Shown in pieces: positions 24,540 to 32,855 of a stretch of 64,000 bases of DNA. The translations under genes and the position numbers were made by a program. Source of the stretch: Pseudomonas fulva NBRC 16637 = DSM 17717. Lineage in GTDB: Bacteria; Pseudomonadota; Gammaproteobacteria; Pseudomonadales; Pseudomonadaceae. The notes beneath the pieces are model-generated. The model was not told the DNA's origin, ran no database searches, and saw nothing but the letters and a program-made list of their open reading frames with translations. The DNA lies in the NCBI RefSeq assembly GCF_000730565.1, contig NZ_BBIQ01000020.1, positions 1 to 64,000 of the forward strand, read 5' to 3'. Every line of letters starts with the position of its first letter. Position 1 is the first letter of the stretch.

Positions 24540-26926
24540 AATTCGAAGGTGCCCGATACGCTCACCTGCCGCGCATCGCCCACCGCCACGAAGTACTGGT
24601 TCACCGACGAGCTGTAGTACACCTTGTCGAACAGGTTCTTGACGTTCAGTTGCAGACGAACGGTGTGCTCGTCCAGTTGGGTCTCGTAGCTGGCGAAGGC
24701 GTCGGACACTGTGTAGGACGGCAGGTCGAAGGTGTTGGTCGCATTGCCGGTACGCTCGCCCACATAACGAGCCCCGGCACCGGCGCGCAGGCTGTCGCCA
24801 CCGAACAGGCTGCCGAAATCGTAGACGGCGGACAACGAAGCGCCGTGCCGCGCCACGTTCTGCAGGCGGTTGCCCTTGAGGGCCGGGTCCTGGGTGACCT
24901 TGGCATCGGTGAAGGCGTAGCTGCCGATCAGGCTCCAGCGCTCGCTCAACTGGCCGGTCAGGTCCAGCTCGACGCCCCGGGAGTTCACTTCACCGGCATT
25001 GCTGTAAACCGTCTCGCGGGTACTCGAATCGAAGTTGGACACCAGAACGTTGCGCTTGGTGATGTCGAACAAGGCCAGGGTACCCGTGATACGCCCCGGC
25101 ACGTCGAGCTTGGCCCCAAGCTCCCACGACTTACCCTCTTCCGGGGCGATGGCGCCGTCGAGCACCACGTTGCCGGCCAGTGGCGCGATGGTCGAGTTGG
25201 GCTTGAACGACTCGCTGTAGCTGCCGTAGAACGAGAGTTGCTCATCGACCTTGTACACCACCCCCGCATGGGGGACCCAGGTTTGCCCACTGATGTCGGT
25301 GTTGGCATTGAACGGGCGCCCGCGACCGGCGTACTGGTCATATTGCTGGAAGCGCCCACCGGCCACCAGGATCCAGTGATCGTCCAGGTGCAGCGCATCC
25401 TGCATGAACAGGGCGTCGGTGCGCAGCTTGTCGGTCTGGTCACTGTCGGAGGCGCGTACCGTGCTGCCTTCCACTTCACGCCCGTACACGGGGTTCAGGT
25501 AGCTGAAGGAGGTGCGCGGCGTCTGGCGGATCAGGTCGGCGCGGTACACCTTGCGGTCTTCATGGTCCAGGCCCACCAGCAGGTCATGCTGCAGGCCTGC
25601 CAACTGGACCGTGCCAGCCAGGCTCGCCGTGACGAACTGGTCCCGGCTCATGGCACCGCGCGTGCCATCGATGCTGCGCGACAGTGTGCCGGTGCGCGGG
25701 TTGACCCCGGTCACGCGTACCTGGCTGGCGTCATAGGTTTCCCGGTTGAAGCTGTAGCCCAGGTGCAGTTTCCAGTCGTCGGCAAGCTGATGGTCCAGTT
25801 GCAGGCTGTAGAGGTCGGAGCGGCCCTGCATATCGTTGAACGGCTCATCCAGGCGCCGAGTGGCTGGGATGTCAAGCGGATGACCGTCGTTACCGAAGGC
25901 CGTGCCGCGGTCGAACGGGTAGAGAAACTCACGGTGCTCGTAGGCCACCACCACTTGGGTATCCTCGCCCAGCCAGGCCAGCGAGGGGGCCAGCAGCGTC
26001 TCGCGGCGCACGCCATAGTTGCGCCAGTAGTCTTCGTCCGTATGGTCGGCAATCAGGCGGTAGGCCATGTTGCTGTCCCCCAGCGCGCCGGTGCTATCGA
26101 ACCCGCCACCGCTGCCGTTCTTGCCATCGCCATAGGTCGAGCCGCGTGCAGTCAGGGCGTTGTAGGCCTGCAACTGCGGCCGCTTGCTGACCACGTTGAT
26201 CACGCCGCCTGGATCCTGGATGCCGTACAGCAGCGAAGCCGGCCCCTTGAGCACCTCGACCCGCTCAGTGCTGGCACTGAGGCTGCGGCCCTGCACCAAC
26301 GGCATGCCATCGCGCATGATCGAGCCGTCGCGGTTGTCGCCAAAGCCGCGCTTCATGACGGTGTCGGAGGTACCGCCGAAATTGTTGCCTTGGGTAATGC
26401 CGCTGACATTGGCCAGGGCATCGTCAAGGTTGCGCGGCGCCTGGTCGCGCAGCACTTGGGCAGGCACCACGTTGATCGCCTGGGGGATGTCCTGAGTGGG
26501 GCCCTGGCCACGCATGATCGAGGTGGTGGCCGGCGGCTGATAGCTTGAGCTGTCGAGCTGCGAAGTCACGGTGGTGGCCTGCAGGTTCAAGGCACCTGCG
26601 GTGTCCAGCGCCTCCAGGGTGAAGGTATGGGCATCGACCCGTCGCCAGATCAGCCCGGCATTACCCAACAAGCGTTGCAACGCTCGCTCGGCGCTCAAGG
26701 CCCCGCGCAGCGCAGGCGCCTGCACGGCAGGCAGCGTCAGGGTATGGACCACGCTCTGCCCGGTGACGCGGCTGAAGGCGTCCAGGGCCTGGAGCAGTGG
26801 CTGGGCGGGTTGGTCGAAGGTGTAAGCTTGCGCGCGTTGCGCCGCACTCACCGCTGGGGTGTAGACGAACGGCGGGAGTACTGCAAGACCGAGCCAGAGG
26901 GGAACGCAACGCAAGGTAGACTTCAT
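24536..26926 (-). CDS. TonB-dependent siderophore receptor with signalling (STN) domain
   Basis: 796 residues from the ATG at 26926; this start gives a signal peptide (residues 1-28), whereas a longer frame upstream does not. Domains in order: STN (secretin/TonB N-terminus, about residues 35-105, YTFDQPAQPLLQALDAFSRVTG), plug (about 130-235, with GPASLLYGIQDPGGVINVVSKRP) and a beta-barrel ending in the usual aromatic residue (GTFEF). The STN domain means the receptor signals to the FecR-type protein encoded just upstream, so it is a transducer for ferric siderophore. The siderophore is not identifiable from sequence. Last gene of a Fur-type operon. Confidence 0.93.
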   Translation of the reverse strand: MKSTLRCVPLWLGLAVLPPFVYTPAVSAAQRAQAYTFDQPAQPLLQALDAFSRVTGQSVVHTLTLPAVQAPALRGALSAERALQRLLGNAGLIWRRVDAHTFTLEALDTAGALNLQATTVTSQLDSSSYQPPATTSIMRGQGPTQDIPQAINVVPAQVLRDQAPRNLDDALANVSGITQGNNFGGTSDTVMKRGFGDNRDGSIMRDGMPLVQGRSLSASTERVEVLKGPASLLYGIQDPGGVINVVSKRPQLQAYNALTARGSTYGDGKNGSGGGFDSTGALGDSNMAYRLIADHTDEDYWRNYGVRRETLLAPSLAWLGEDTQVVVAYEHREFLYPFDRGTAFGNDGHPLDIPATRRLDEPFNDMQGRSDLYSLQLDHQLADDWKLHLGYSFNRETYDASQVRVTGVNPRTGTLSRSIDGTRGAMSRDQFVTASLAGTVQLAGLQHDLLVGLDHEDRKVYRADLIRQTPRTSFSYLNPVYGREVEGSTVRASDSDQTDKLRTDALFMQDALHLDDHWILVAGGRFQQYDQYAGRGRPFNANTDISGQTWVPHAGVVYKVDEQLSFYGSYSESFKPNSTIAPLAGNVVLDGAIAPEEGKSWELGAKLDVPGRITGTLALFDITKRNVLVSNFDSSTRETVYSNAGEVNSRGVELDLTGQLSERWSLIGSYAFTDAKVTQDPALKGNRLQNVARHGASLSAVYDFGSLFGGDSLRAGAGARYVGERTGNATNTFDLPSYTVSDAFASYETQLDEHTVRLQLNVKNLFDKVYYSSSVNQYFVAVGDARQVSVSGTFEF

Positions 26927-27063
26927 GAACGCTGACCTGAGAGAGGGTGTTGAGTGCGAATGAATCGCACTTCCACGCACTACACGGTTGAGGGGTGGTG
27001 ATACCTCACCTGCGGGATGAAGTTTTTTTGAGAGCATGGCATCAGGTGCATAACGACCAGCAT

Positions 27064-28050
27064 TCAACGGATAACCGTGAACCGCCCAAGCACCGTCTGA
27101 CGCGAAAAGCCCAACACTGCACCCAGTGAGTCCAGCGCCTGCAGCGGTTCGGCAATGGGGAAACTACCACTGACTTCACGGTGCCCCAATGCTTCGTTGA
27201 GCAGCACGATGTGACCGGGGTAATAGCGACCCAGCTCCTCGACCACTTGCGCCAGCGGCGCCTGGGAGTAGGTCAGCCAACCTTCGCGCCATGCCAGACG
27301 CTGCTCGCTGTCGACCGACAACGTGTGGCTGACCTGCCCCGCGCTGTAGCTCACCTGCTGGTTGGCAATCAGCTCACGGGCCACGGCTCCCTTGGATGGG
27401 CGGACCGCTACGCGACCGGCGCGTACGGTGACCTGGGTGGCGGCGCCCTGCTCGCGTACTTCGAACTCGGTTCCCAGCACTCGCACCTGCCCATCCGCGG
27501 CCTGCACCACAAAGGGCTCGCCAGTGTGGGTGACCTTGAAGAACGCGGCGCCGTGCAGCAACCGCACGCGTCGCTGGCCTTTGTCGAAATGCACGGCAAT
27601 CGCACTGTGGGCGTCCAGCGTGACCGCCGAGTGGTCCGGCAAGGTCACTTCGCGCCGTTCGGCCGACGTACTGTAGTCGGCGCGCAGATCCAGCAGCCAG
27701 TGCCCGGGCTGCCATCCAACGAGCATGCCAATGGCCATGATCAGGCAAGCGGCCATGGCCAGCGCCCCTGCACGCCAACGCCTGGGGCGCCTCGTAGCAG
27801 GCGGCGTCATCCGGTCGAGGTAGTGTTGCAGGGCCAGCCGGTCTTCATCGGCCAGGGTCGCGGCAGCGGAAGCACTGTGGTTCCACAGCGCCTGCGCCTG
27901 CTCGTACGCAACCGGGTGCCGGGGATCGGCCAGCAGCCAACGCCTGAACGCCGCGCAGCGGGCCTGCTCGGGCTGCCCGTTGATGCGTACAAGCCACTGC
28001 AGGGCGGCATCGGATTGTGCCTGGGTGACAGCAGCTAACGTGGTCGTCAC
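27064..28050 (-). CDS. FecR-family anti-sigma factor / signal transducer
   Basis: 328 residues from the GTG at 28050, which overlaps the FecI stop in GTGA; a longer upstream frame lies inside the sigma gene and is unlikely. DUF4880 N-terminal part (ALQWLVRINGQPEQARCAAFRRWLLADPRHPVAYEQAQALW), one transmembrane helix (about residues 92-110, LAMAACLIMAIGMLVG), then a periplasmic FecR domain (YSTSAERREVTLPDHSAVTLDAHSAIAV) and a C-terminal STN-like part. It relays the loaded-receptor signal to the sigma factor. Confidence 0.93.
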   Translation of the reverse strand: MTTTLAAVTQAQSDAALQWLVRINGQPEQARCAAFRRWLLADPRHPVAYEQAQALWNHSASAAATLADEDRLALQHYLDRMTPPATRRPRRWRAGALAMAACLIMAIGMLVGWQPGHWLLDLRADYSTSAERREVTLPDHSAVTLDAHSAIAVHFDKGQRRVRLLHGAAFFKVTHTGEPFVVQAADGQVRVLGTEFEVREQGAATQVTVRAGRVAVRPSKGAVARELIANQQVSYSAGQVSHTLSVDSEQRLAWREGWLTYSQAPLAQVVEELGRYYPGHIVLLNEALGHREVSGSFPIAEPLQALDSLGAVLGFSRQTVLGRFTVIR

Positions 28051-28616
28051 GGCGTGCCCCGTGGTCGTCGTGGAATGGGCGCGGCCAGGGCGACACTGGC
28101 CTTGCAGGCTTGCAGGGCACGCATCATATGTTTTTCCACGGCGCTTTGGGACAGTTGCATGGCGAGTGCTATTTCGCTGTACGTGCAACCGTGGACACGG
28201 TTGAGCAGAAAGATCTGCCGGGTACGCTCGGGTAACGCACGCAAGGCGTTTTCGATACGTTGCAGATCGTCATCCACCTCCAGGGTCTGCTCCAGCGTCT
28301 GGCTCACAAGGTGCGCGCTGTCCTGTGAAGCATCAGCGACAGCACGCTGTCGGCTGCTCTCGCTGCGCAAGTGATCGATGGCCAGGTTGCCGGCGCAGCG
28401 CATCAAGTAGGTGTCCAGGGCTTCGACCTTGACCTGCGCACGCCCCCAGAAGCGCAAGAACAGTTCCTGGACCAGGTCGGACGCGGTGGCCCGGCAGCCT
28501 ACCCGGCGACTGACCAGCGCCTCCATGCGCGCGCGCTGGGCCATGAAGACCTGGATAAAGCGGGCACGAGCGCTCGATTCACCGTCCGAGCCATCGTTCT
28601 GCGTCGTGGGGCTCAT
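28047..28616 (-). CDS. FecI-like ECF sigma factor
   Basis: 189 residues. Region 2 is visible in ASDLVQELFLRFWGRA and TYLMRCAGNLAIDHLRSE, and region 4 in LPERTRQIFLLNRVHGCTYSEIALAMQLSQSAVEKHM. It directs transcription of the downstream receptor gene when the FecR protein signals. The stop overlaps the FecR start by four bases (GTGA), and the start lies four bases after the DUF3325 gene, so the four genes are tightly coupled. Confidence 0.93.
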   Translation of the reverse strand: MSPTTQNDGSDGESSARARFIQVFMAQRARMEALVSRRVGCRATASDLVQELFLRFWGRAQVKVEALDTYLMRCAGNLAIDHLRSESSRQRAVADASQDSAHLVSQTLEQTLEVDDDLQRIENALRALPERTRQIFLLNRVHGCTYSEIALAMQLSQSAVEKHMMRALQACKASVALAAPIPRRPRGTP

Positions 28617-28620
28617 GGCA

Positions 28621-28950
28621 TCACCCGGCTGACAGGACCAGCAACGGCCCCAGCAATGCGCTGACGGCGGCCATGCCGACCAGCAAGCGCGGCAGATACG
28701 GCAACGCGAACACCCACAAGGTCACACCTGCCATCACCACGGCCGTCCACTCCACCAAGCCGTGAGCCCAGCCCCGCGACTGCACAGCAAGGGCCAACGA
28801 GACCAGCAGCATGAGCCAGCCGGTCACGCGTAATAGCTGCGGTTGTCCTGGACCAGGCGTGCGCCCCAACAGCGTTTCGAAGTGCTTGGGCATGGCCAGG
28901 CACAAGGCGGCGAAACCCGCAAAGGCGATCAAGGCGATACCGAACATCAT
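28621..28950 (-). CDS. DUF3325 small membrane protein
   Basis: 109 residues with about three or four hydrophobic segments; matches the DUF3325 family, which co-occurs with DUF3649 and PepSY proteins at iron-uptake loci. The start overlaps the PepSY stop by four bases. Function unknown; possibly part of an inner-membrane ferric-siderophore reduction complex. Confidence 0.85.
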   Translation of the reverse strand: MMFGIALIAFAGFAALCLAMPKHFETLLGRTPGPGQPQLLRVTGWLMLLVSLALAVQSRGWAHGLVEWTAVVMAGVTLWVFALPYLPRLLVGMAAVSALLGPLLVLSAG

Positions 28951-30524
28951 CGGGCCTGCGCCGTTTCATGGCCAACCTGGCTGGCGCGTGAACGGGAAAG
29001 CTTGGCCGAGGCCACCGCAGGGCGCAGCTTCTTGCTTGCCAGCCAGGCCAGGAATACGCCGCAGCCCAGTGCGGTGAGGTCGAACCCCGCCATACTCCAG
29101 TCGCCATCGATGATGGCGTGGTCGAGCCCGTGCGCCGTGGTCAGCGCGTTGAGCAGGGGCAACAGCATGAAGGCCAGCGCCCCGAGTGCCAATTGCTCAC
29201 CCCAGGCCCGGCGACCGCTACGCGCAATGGCATGCGCCAGCGCCAGGCCCCACGTGATGAAAAACGCGTTGACCTCCCAGTCGGCACGGGCTTCAAGCGC
29301 CACCGGCAGCAGCCGGTTAGCCCAGAAAAAGCTGGCCACTGCCAACAGCAGCCCACTCATGCTGACGATATTGAGCACTTCCACCAGACGCAGCTCACGT
29401 GGAACGCGTGGGGCTTTGGCATGCTTGAGCTGGCGCTTGTCCAACCACATCACCAGGCCGGTCCCGATTACAGCGGTGCCCGCCAGCCCGAAGCAGAAAT
29501 ACAGCCATCGCAGCCAAGGGCCAGCAAAATTGCCCATGTGCAACCCGGCGAAACTGAATGCCGTCAGCATGGCGCCACTTTCGGGCTTGCCTTGTTCGAG
29601 CAGCGCGCCTGTGGCGCCGTCGAAGGTCCAGTTGGCACTGCGACGATAGGCAACGTGGTCGGCGGCAGATTGAGTGAAGGTGACCCGGGCGTTGCTGTCG
29701 CCCGGGTTCTCGACCCGAATGTTGCCCACCCGCGCCCCTGGTTGCAGCGCCTGGACCTGGGCATACAGACCCGGCAGTGGTGCAAGCGGCGCGGCGACCT
29801 GGGCTGCCTTGGGCGCCTCCCCTCCCCCAAACAGATCATTGAAATACTTCGAGGTGTCATCGCCGTAATGCGCCATCAGCCCTGCGGGCATGACCAGGTA
29901 CATGAACAGCACCAGGCTGCTGTAGCTGATCATCAGGTGAAACGGCAGCACCAGCACGCCAATGGCGTTGTGACCGTCCAGCCAGGAACGCTGGCCTTTG
30001 CCAGGACGAAAGGTGAAGAATTCCTTGAAGAGCTTCTTGTGGGTGATGATGCCGGTGACCAGCCCCAGCAGCATGATCAGGGCGCAGAATGTCGACAGCC
30101 AGCGGCCATACGGATAAGGCATCTGCAGCTGGAAGTGGAACCGGTAGAAGAACTCACCGCCACGACTGTCGCGCGCCGTGACGGGCTCGCCGGTCTTCGC
30201 ATCGAGGGTCTGAGTGACGAAACCGCGCGGCCCGCCGTTCGCATCCCGATACCCGACCTTCACACCTGCTTCGCGCTCATTGGGCAAACGAATGAACCAG
30301 CTTTGCGAAGCGGGCGCCTGACGTTGCAGGTAGCGCTGCGCCGCCTCCAGTGCGGCCTGCGGGCTGGCGGCGTGATGGCTTATCTCAGGCTGCATCCAGT
30401 GGGTGATTTCTTCCTTGAAGTACGACAGGGTGCCGGTGAGGAAGATGGCAAAGAGCAGCCAGCCGAACAGCAGGCCCGTCCAGGTATGCAGCCAGGCCAT
30501 CGCCTGGCGGAAGCCTTCTTTCAT
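28947..30524 (-). CDS. PepSY-associated transmembrane protein (iron-siderophore reductase-like)
   Basis: 525 residues from the ATG at 30524, following DUF3649 with a four-base overlap. PepSY_TM architecture: a first helix (TWTGLLFGWLLFAIFLTGTLSYF), a long periplasmic part, further helices (FCALIMLLGLVTGIITHKKLF), and conserved HxxxG-like features such as LHTWTGL and LDGHNAIGVLVLPFHL. Relatives (PiuB, FoxB-type) act in reductive release of iron from siderophores. In this operon that is the likely job; heme ligands are plausible but not shown. Confidence 0.9.
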   Translation of the reverse strand: MKEGFRQAMAWLHTWTGLLFGWLLFAIFLTGTLSYFKEEITHWMQPEISHHAASPQAALEAAQRYLQRQAPASQSWFIRLPNEREAGVKVGYRDANGGPRGFVTQTLDAKTGEPVTARDSRGGEFFYRFHFQLQMPYPYGRWLSTFCALIMLLGLVTGIITHKKLFKEFFTFRPGKGQRSWLDGHNAIGVLVLPFHLMISYSSLVLFMYLVMPAGLMAHYGDDTSKYFNDLFGGGEAPKAAQVAAPLAPLPGLYAQVQALQPGARVGNIRVENPGDSNARVTFTQSAADHVAYRRSANWTFDGATGALLEQGKPESGAMLTAFSFAGLHMGNFAGPWLRWLYFCFGLAGTAVIGTGLVMWLDKRQLKHAKAPRVPRELRLVEVLNIVSMSGLLLAVASFFWANRLLPVALEARADWEVNAFFITWGLALAHAIARSGRRAWGEQLALGALAFMLLPLLNALTTAHGLDHAIIDGDWSMAGFDLTALGCGVFLAWLASKKLRPAVASAKLSRSRASQVGHETAQAR

Positions 30525-30826
30525 GGCAATTTCATCCAATGGACCAGTGCGCCAAGCAGCCCGAGCACCAGGCTCGGTATCAACACGCCCAGCCACGCTC
30601 GCCAGGCATCACGGCAGGCAAAGCAACCGATGAATGCCAGCACGTAGAACACGAACGACAGCATCAGGCCGATCAGCGTGGCGTCGACCGGCGCCACGGG
30701 CAGCGACACTGCCACGCAGAAACTGGCCGTAGACGCCAACAGGTAACCGCCGAGCAACGCCGCCAGGCTGCGTGAAGCCACGGCCAGGCGATAGCTGGGC
30801 GTGAGGCTGGCGGGTTTATGGGTCAT
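30521..30826 (-). CDS. DUF3649 small membrane protein
   Basis: 101 residues, three hydrophobic helices (LAALLGGYLLASTASFCVAVSLPV, then LIGLMLSFVFYVLAFIGCF, and LGVLIPSLVLGLLGALVHW). Family DUF3649, typically upstream of PepSY/DUF3325 genes. First gene of the iron operon; the start at 30826 is close to a Fur-box-like sequence. Confidence 0.85.
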   Translation of the reverse strand: MTHKPASLTPSYRLAVASRSLAALLGGYLLASTASFCVAVSLPVAPVDATLIGLMLSFVFYVLAFIGCFACRDAWRAWLGVLIPSLVLGLLGALVHWMKLP

Positions 30827-30857
30827 GACGAAGTCCGGAAAGGGTCAGGCCAGCAAT

Positions 30858-30876
30858 AATAATGATATGGATTCTC
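30858..30876. promoter_or_regulatory. Fur box candidate of the PepSY-FecIR-receptor operon
   Basis: AATAATGATATGGATTCTC matches 14 of 19 positions of the consensus GATAATGATAATCATTATC. It lies 32-50 bases upstream of the DUF3649 start and in front of the divergent HPF-like gene, though nearer to the former. This fits iron-repressed expression of the operon. Confidence 0.7.
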
Positions 30877-31065
30877 ATATGCAAAGCATGGCCGACAGCA
30901 TGCCGGGCAAAAGTGAGCAATCGGCTTTGCTACAAGACATTTATTTTTTCGAGGGGGTTGAATTCGCTGTTCGCTTGCCTGACCTTAGAGTCAAGAGGCG
31001 CAGAAATTCCAAGGGTCTCAAGGGCCTGGCGTCTCCACGCGAGCAAGCTGAATAAGGATTGAATC

Positions 31066-31413
31066 ATGCAAATCCAGGTCAACAGCAGCAACCACATCGA
31101 TGGCAATGCCCGGCTCGACGAGTGGGTCCGCAACACGGTGCAAGACACGCTGGAGCGCTACGAGGAAGACCTCACCCGTATCGAGGTGCACCTGCGCGAT
31201 GAAAACGGCGGCAAACCCGGACCACAGGACAAGCGCTGCCAGATGGAGGCTCGCCCCAAAGGCCATCAGCCGATCTCGGTGACCCATACGGCCAATTCGC
31301 TTGACCAGGCGGTGGAAGGCGCGGCTATTAAGCTGACCCACGCGCTGGAGCATCTGTACGGCAAGTTGCGCAGCAAGCGTGGCGTGCTGGAGCTGAGTGA
31401 TCCGGAGGCTTGA
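31066..31413 (+). CDS. HPF/RaiA family ribosome-associated protein
   Basis: 115 residues. Resembles the S30EA/HPF-like fold (MQIQVNSSNHIDGNARLDEWVRNTVQDTLERYEEDLTRIEVHLRDENG), with the beta-alpha-beta-beta-alpha order of hibernation factors. It would bind ribosomes and reduce translation in stress or stationary phase. Longer than Hpf of E. coli (95 residues) and not part of the rpoN region in this window. The ATG follows AAGGATTGAATC. A hairpin lies 15 bases past the stop. Confidence 0.8.
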   Translation: MQIQVNSSNHIDGNARLDEWVRNTVQDTLERYEEDLTRIEVHLRDENGGKPGPQDKRCQMEARPKGHQPISVTHTANSLDQAVEGAAIKLTHALEHLYGKLRSKRGVLELSDPEA

Positions 31414-31428
31414 TCACCTGACCAGAAT

Positions 31429-31447
31429 AGGGCCGCGCAGCGGCCCT
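31429..31447 (+). terminator. Terminator hairpin after HPF-like gene
   Basis: AGGGCCGC (31429-31436), loop GCA, GCGGCCCT (31440-31447), followed by TTGCCTTAT. It is a compact stem of eight GC-rich pairs. Confidence 0.6.
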
Positions 31448-31571
31448 TGCCTTATCCAGCCGCAGGGGCTCAGCCTTGCACTACTGCGCCTGTCACGACC
31501 GATAAACGGTTGGAACCTGCTCCCGCCCCCGCCAGTCAATTTCTGCATCATCACGTTGCAGAAGCGCCATC

Positions 31572-31862
31572 ATGACCAACCCATTCGATCAGATCAGTGC
31601 AGCGTTCAGCCCCCAGTACCGGGTCAACCTGAGCATCGAGGCGCTAGACGGGAGCATCATGCTCACCTTGTCTGACGAGGCGGGCATTGCCGCCAAACGC
31701 TTGATCAGCCAGGCGCAACGCAACGACCCTGCTCGTTTGCAACGGGTCATCGACAGCATCCGCCTGGGTCTGGCGATAGACCGCAGCCAGAACCCCATGC
31801 AAGTGCTCGCCGCCCTCACGCGCCCCGGTGGCGGCCAAGCACGCAACGTCGTGGCCAACTGA
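31572..31862 (+). CDS. DUF3509 domain protein
   Basis: 96 residues, a small soluble protein of the Pseudomonas-specific DUF3509 family (MTNPFDQISAAFSPQYRVNLSIEALDGS). The signature pattern of central IRLGLAIDR is present. Function unknown. Stands between the HPF-like gene and the convergent PsiE gene (3-base gap), with its own short upstream region. Confidence 0.8.
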   Translation: MTNPFDQISAAFSPQYRVNLSIEALDGSIMLTLSDEAGIAAKRLISQAQRNDPARLQRVIDSIRLGLAIDRSQNPMQVLAALTRPGGGQARNVVAN

Positions 31863-31865
31863 GGG

Positions 31866-32336
31866 TTACTTGCCCTCTTCCACATCCTTGCCGCTGGCAT
31901 CCAGGGCCTTGGTCGACGGATAGCGATACGACGCGTAGCGCACCACCAGAATGGCCAATGCCAGCAGCAGAATGCCCCCGCACACGTACAGCAAGCCTAC
32001 ATCCGGCGCCTTGTGGTGCGACACGTCGCCAATCAACAGGCGGGTGAGCGCCGTGATGGCCACGTACAGTAGAAAGCGGATGGGCATGTGGTTGGTCTTG
32101 AAATAGATGCCTACCATGGCGCCCAACTCCAGGTAGATGAACAGCAGCAGGATGTCATCCACACTGATCCCACCCTTGCCGAGCATGTCCAGGAAGGTCA
32201 CCACAGCGGCATAGGCGGTTATCGCACCGATGCCGAACAAGGCCAGGTAGTGAAAGCCTTCGACGCACAGGTTGCCCAGCGAATCGGCTGAACCATGCAA
32301 GCCTTTGCGCAGTTTTTCTGCCCATTTGATGTTCAC
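31866..32336 (-). CDS. Phosphate-starvation-inducible PsiE family membrane protein
   Basis: 156 residues from the GTG at 32336, chosen because GGGGAG lies nine bases upstream; a TTG at 32363 lacks such a site. Four hydrophobic segments and the PsiE pattern (ISVDDILLLFIYLELGAMVGIYFKTNHMPIRFLLYVAITALTR) are clear. Role in phosphate starvation is by family only; no Pho box was sought beyond visual reading and none was obvious. Confidence 0.85.
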   Translation of the reverse strand: MNIKWAEKLRKGLHGSADSLGNLCVEGFHYLALFGIGAITAYAAVVTFLDMLGKGGISVDDILLLFIYLELGAMVGIYFKTNHMPIRFLLYVAITALTRLLIGDVSHHKAPDVGLLYVCGGILLLALAILVVRYASYRYPSTKALDASGKDVEEGK

Positions 32337-32502
32337 GATCAACGACTCCCCAAAGCTATCCAAAAAATGATGCGCTACCCGTATGACGCTTGTGCCATGC
32401 AGTTAAAGGGCCAGGCACAGGGGCTTGGAAGGTGGTCGAGTGACGCAGGACACGCGCAGCACCCGGGAAATTCAGGGTTGCGCGATTCGGAGAATGCCAT
32501 TA

Positions 32503-32518
32503 CTGTATATAGATACAG
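32503..32518. promoter_or_regulatory. LexA (SOS) box in front of yebG
   Basis: CTGTATATAGATACAG fits the LexA consensus CTGT-N8-ACAG exactly with AT-rich centre. It lies 36-51 bases upstream of the yebG start, as in other gamma-proteobacteria. Confidence 0.9.
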
Positions 32519-32554
32519 TAAATCGTTAACAGCAAAAAGGCATAGAGGTGATGA

Positions 32555-32818
32555 ATGGCCGTCGAAGTGGTGTATCGCAGCAGCCGCGACCCGGAGCGCT
32601 TGTTCATGGATAAAGCCGAAGCAGACCGTCACGACAAGATGCTTGAACTGGCTGAGCGCCTGGCAGAAGTGCTGCACAAGGCCGTGCCATCATTGAGCGA
32701 GCAGCAGGTAGAAGAAGCTGGTATCTACATGGCGAAGAACCGCGACGTGTTTGCTAGGGCGTTCAAGAGCCAGCCTGACGCGCTGGGTGAACTGCTCGAA
32801 AGCGATGCTGCTCAATAG
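32555..32818 (+). CDS. yebG: YebG family DNA damage-inducible protein
   Basis: 87 residues, matching YebG (MAVEVVYRSSRDPERLFMDKAEADRHDKMLELAE). It is a small SOS-induced protein of unknown biochemical function. The near-perfect LexA box at 32503-32518 supports SOS control. The start follows AGAGGTGATGA. Confidence 0.92.
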   Translation: MAVEVVYRSSRDPERLFMDKAEADRHDKMLELAERLAEVLHKAVPSLSEQQVEEAGIYMAKNRDVFARAFKSQPDALGELLESDAAQ

Positions 32819-32855
32819 CGATCGCTGGTGCCTTGATTGCCTAAGGGCGCGGAAA

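Noticed and set aside
30801..31062. Small open frames around the Fur box region
   Set aside because: They have no ribosome binding site, overlap the promoter region and show biased, non-conserved compositions.
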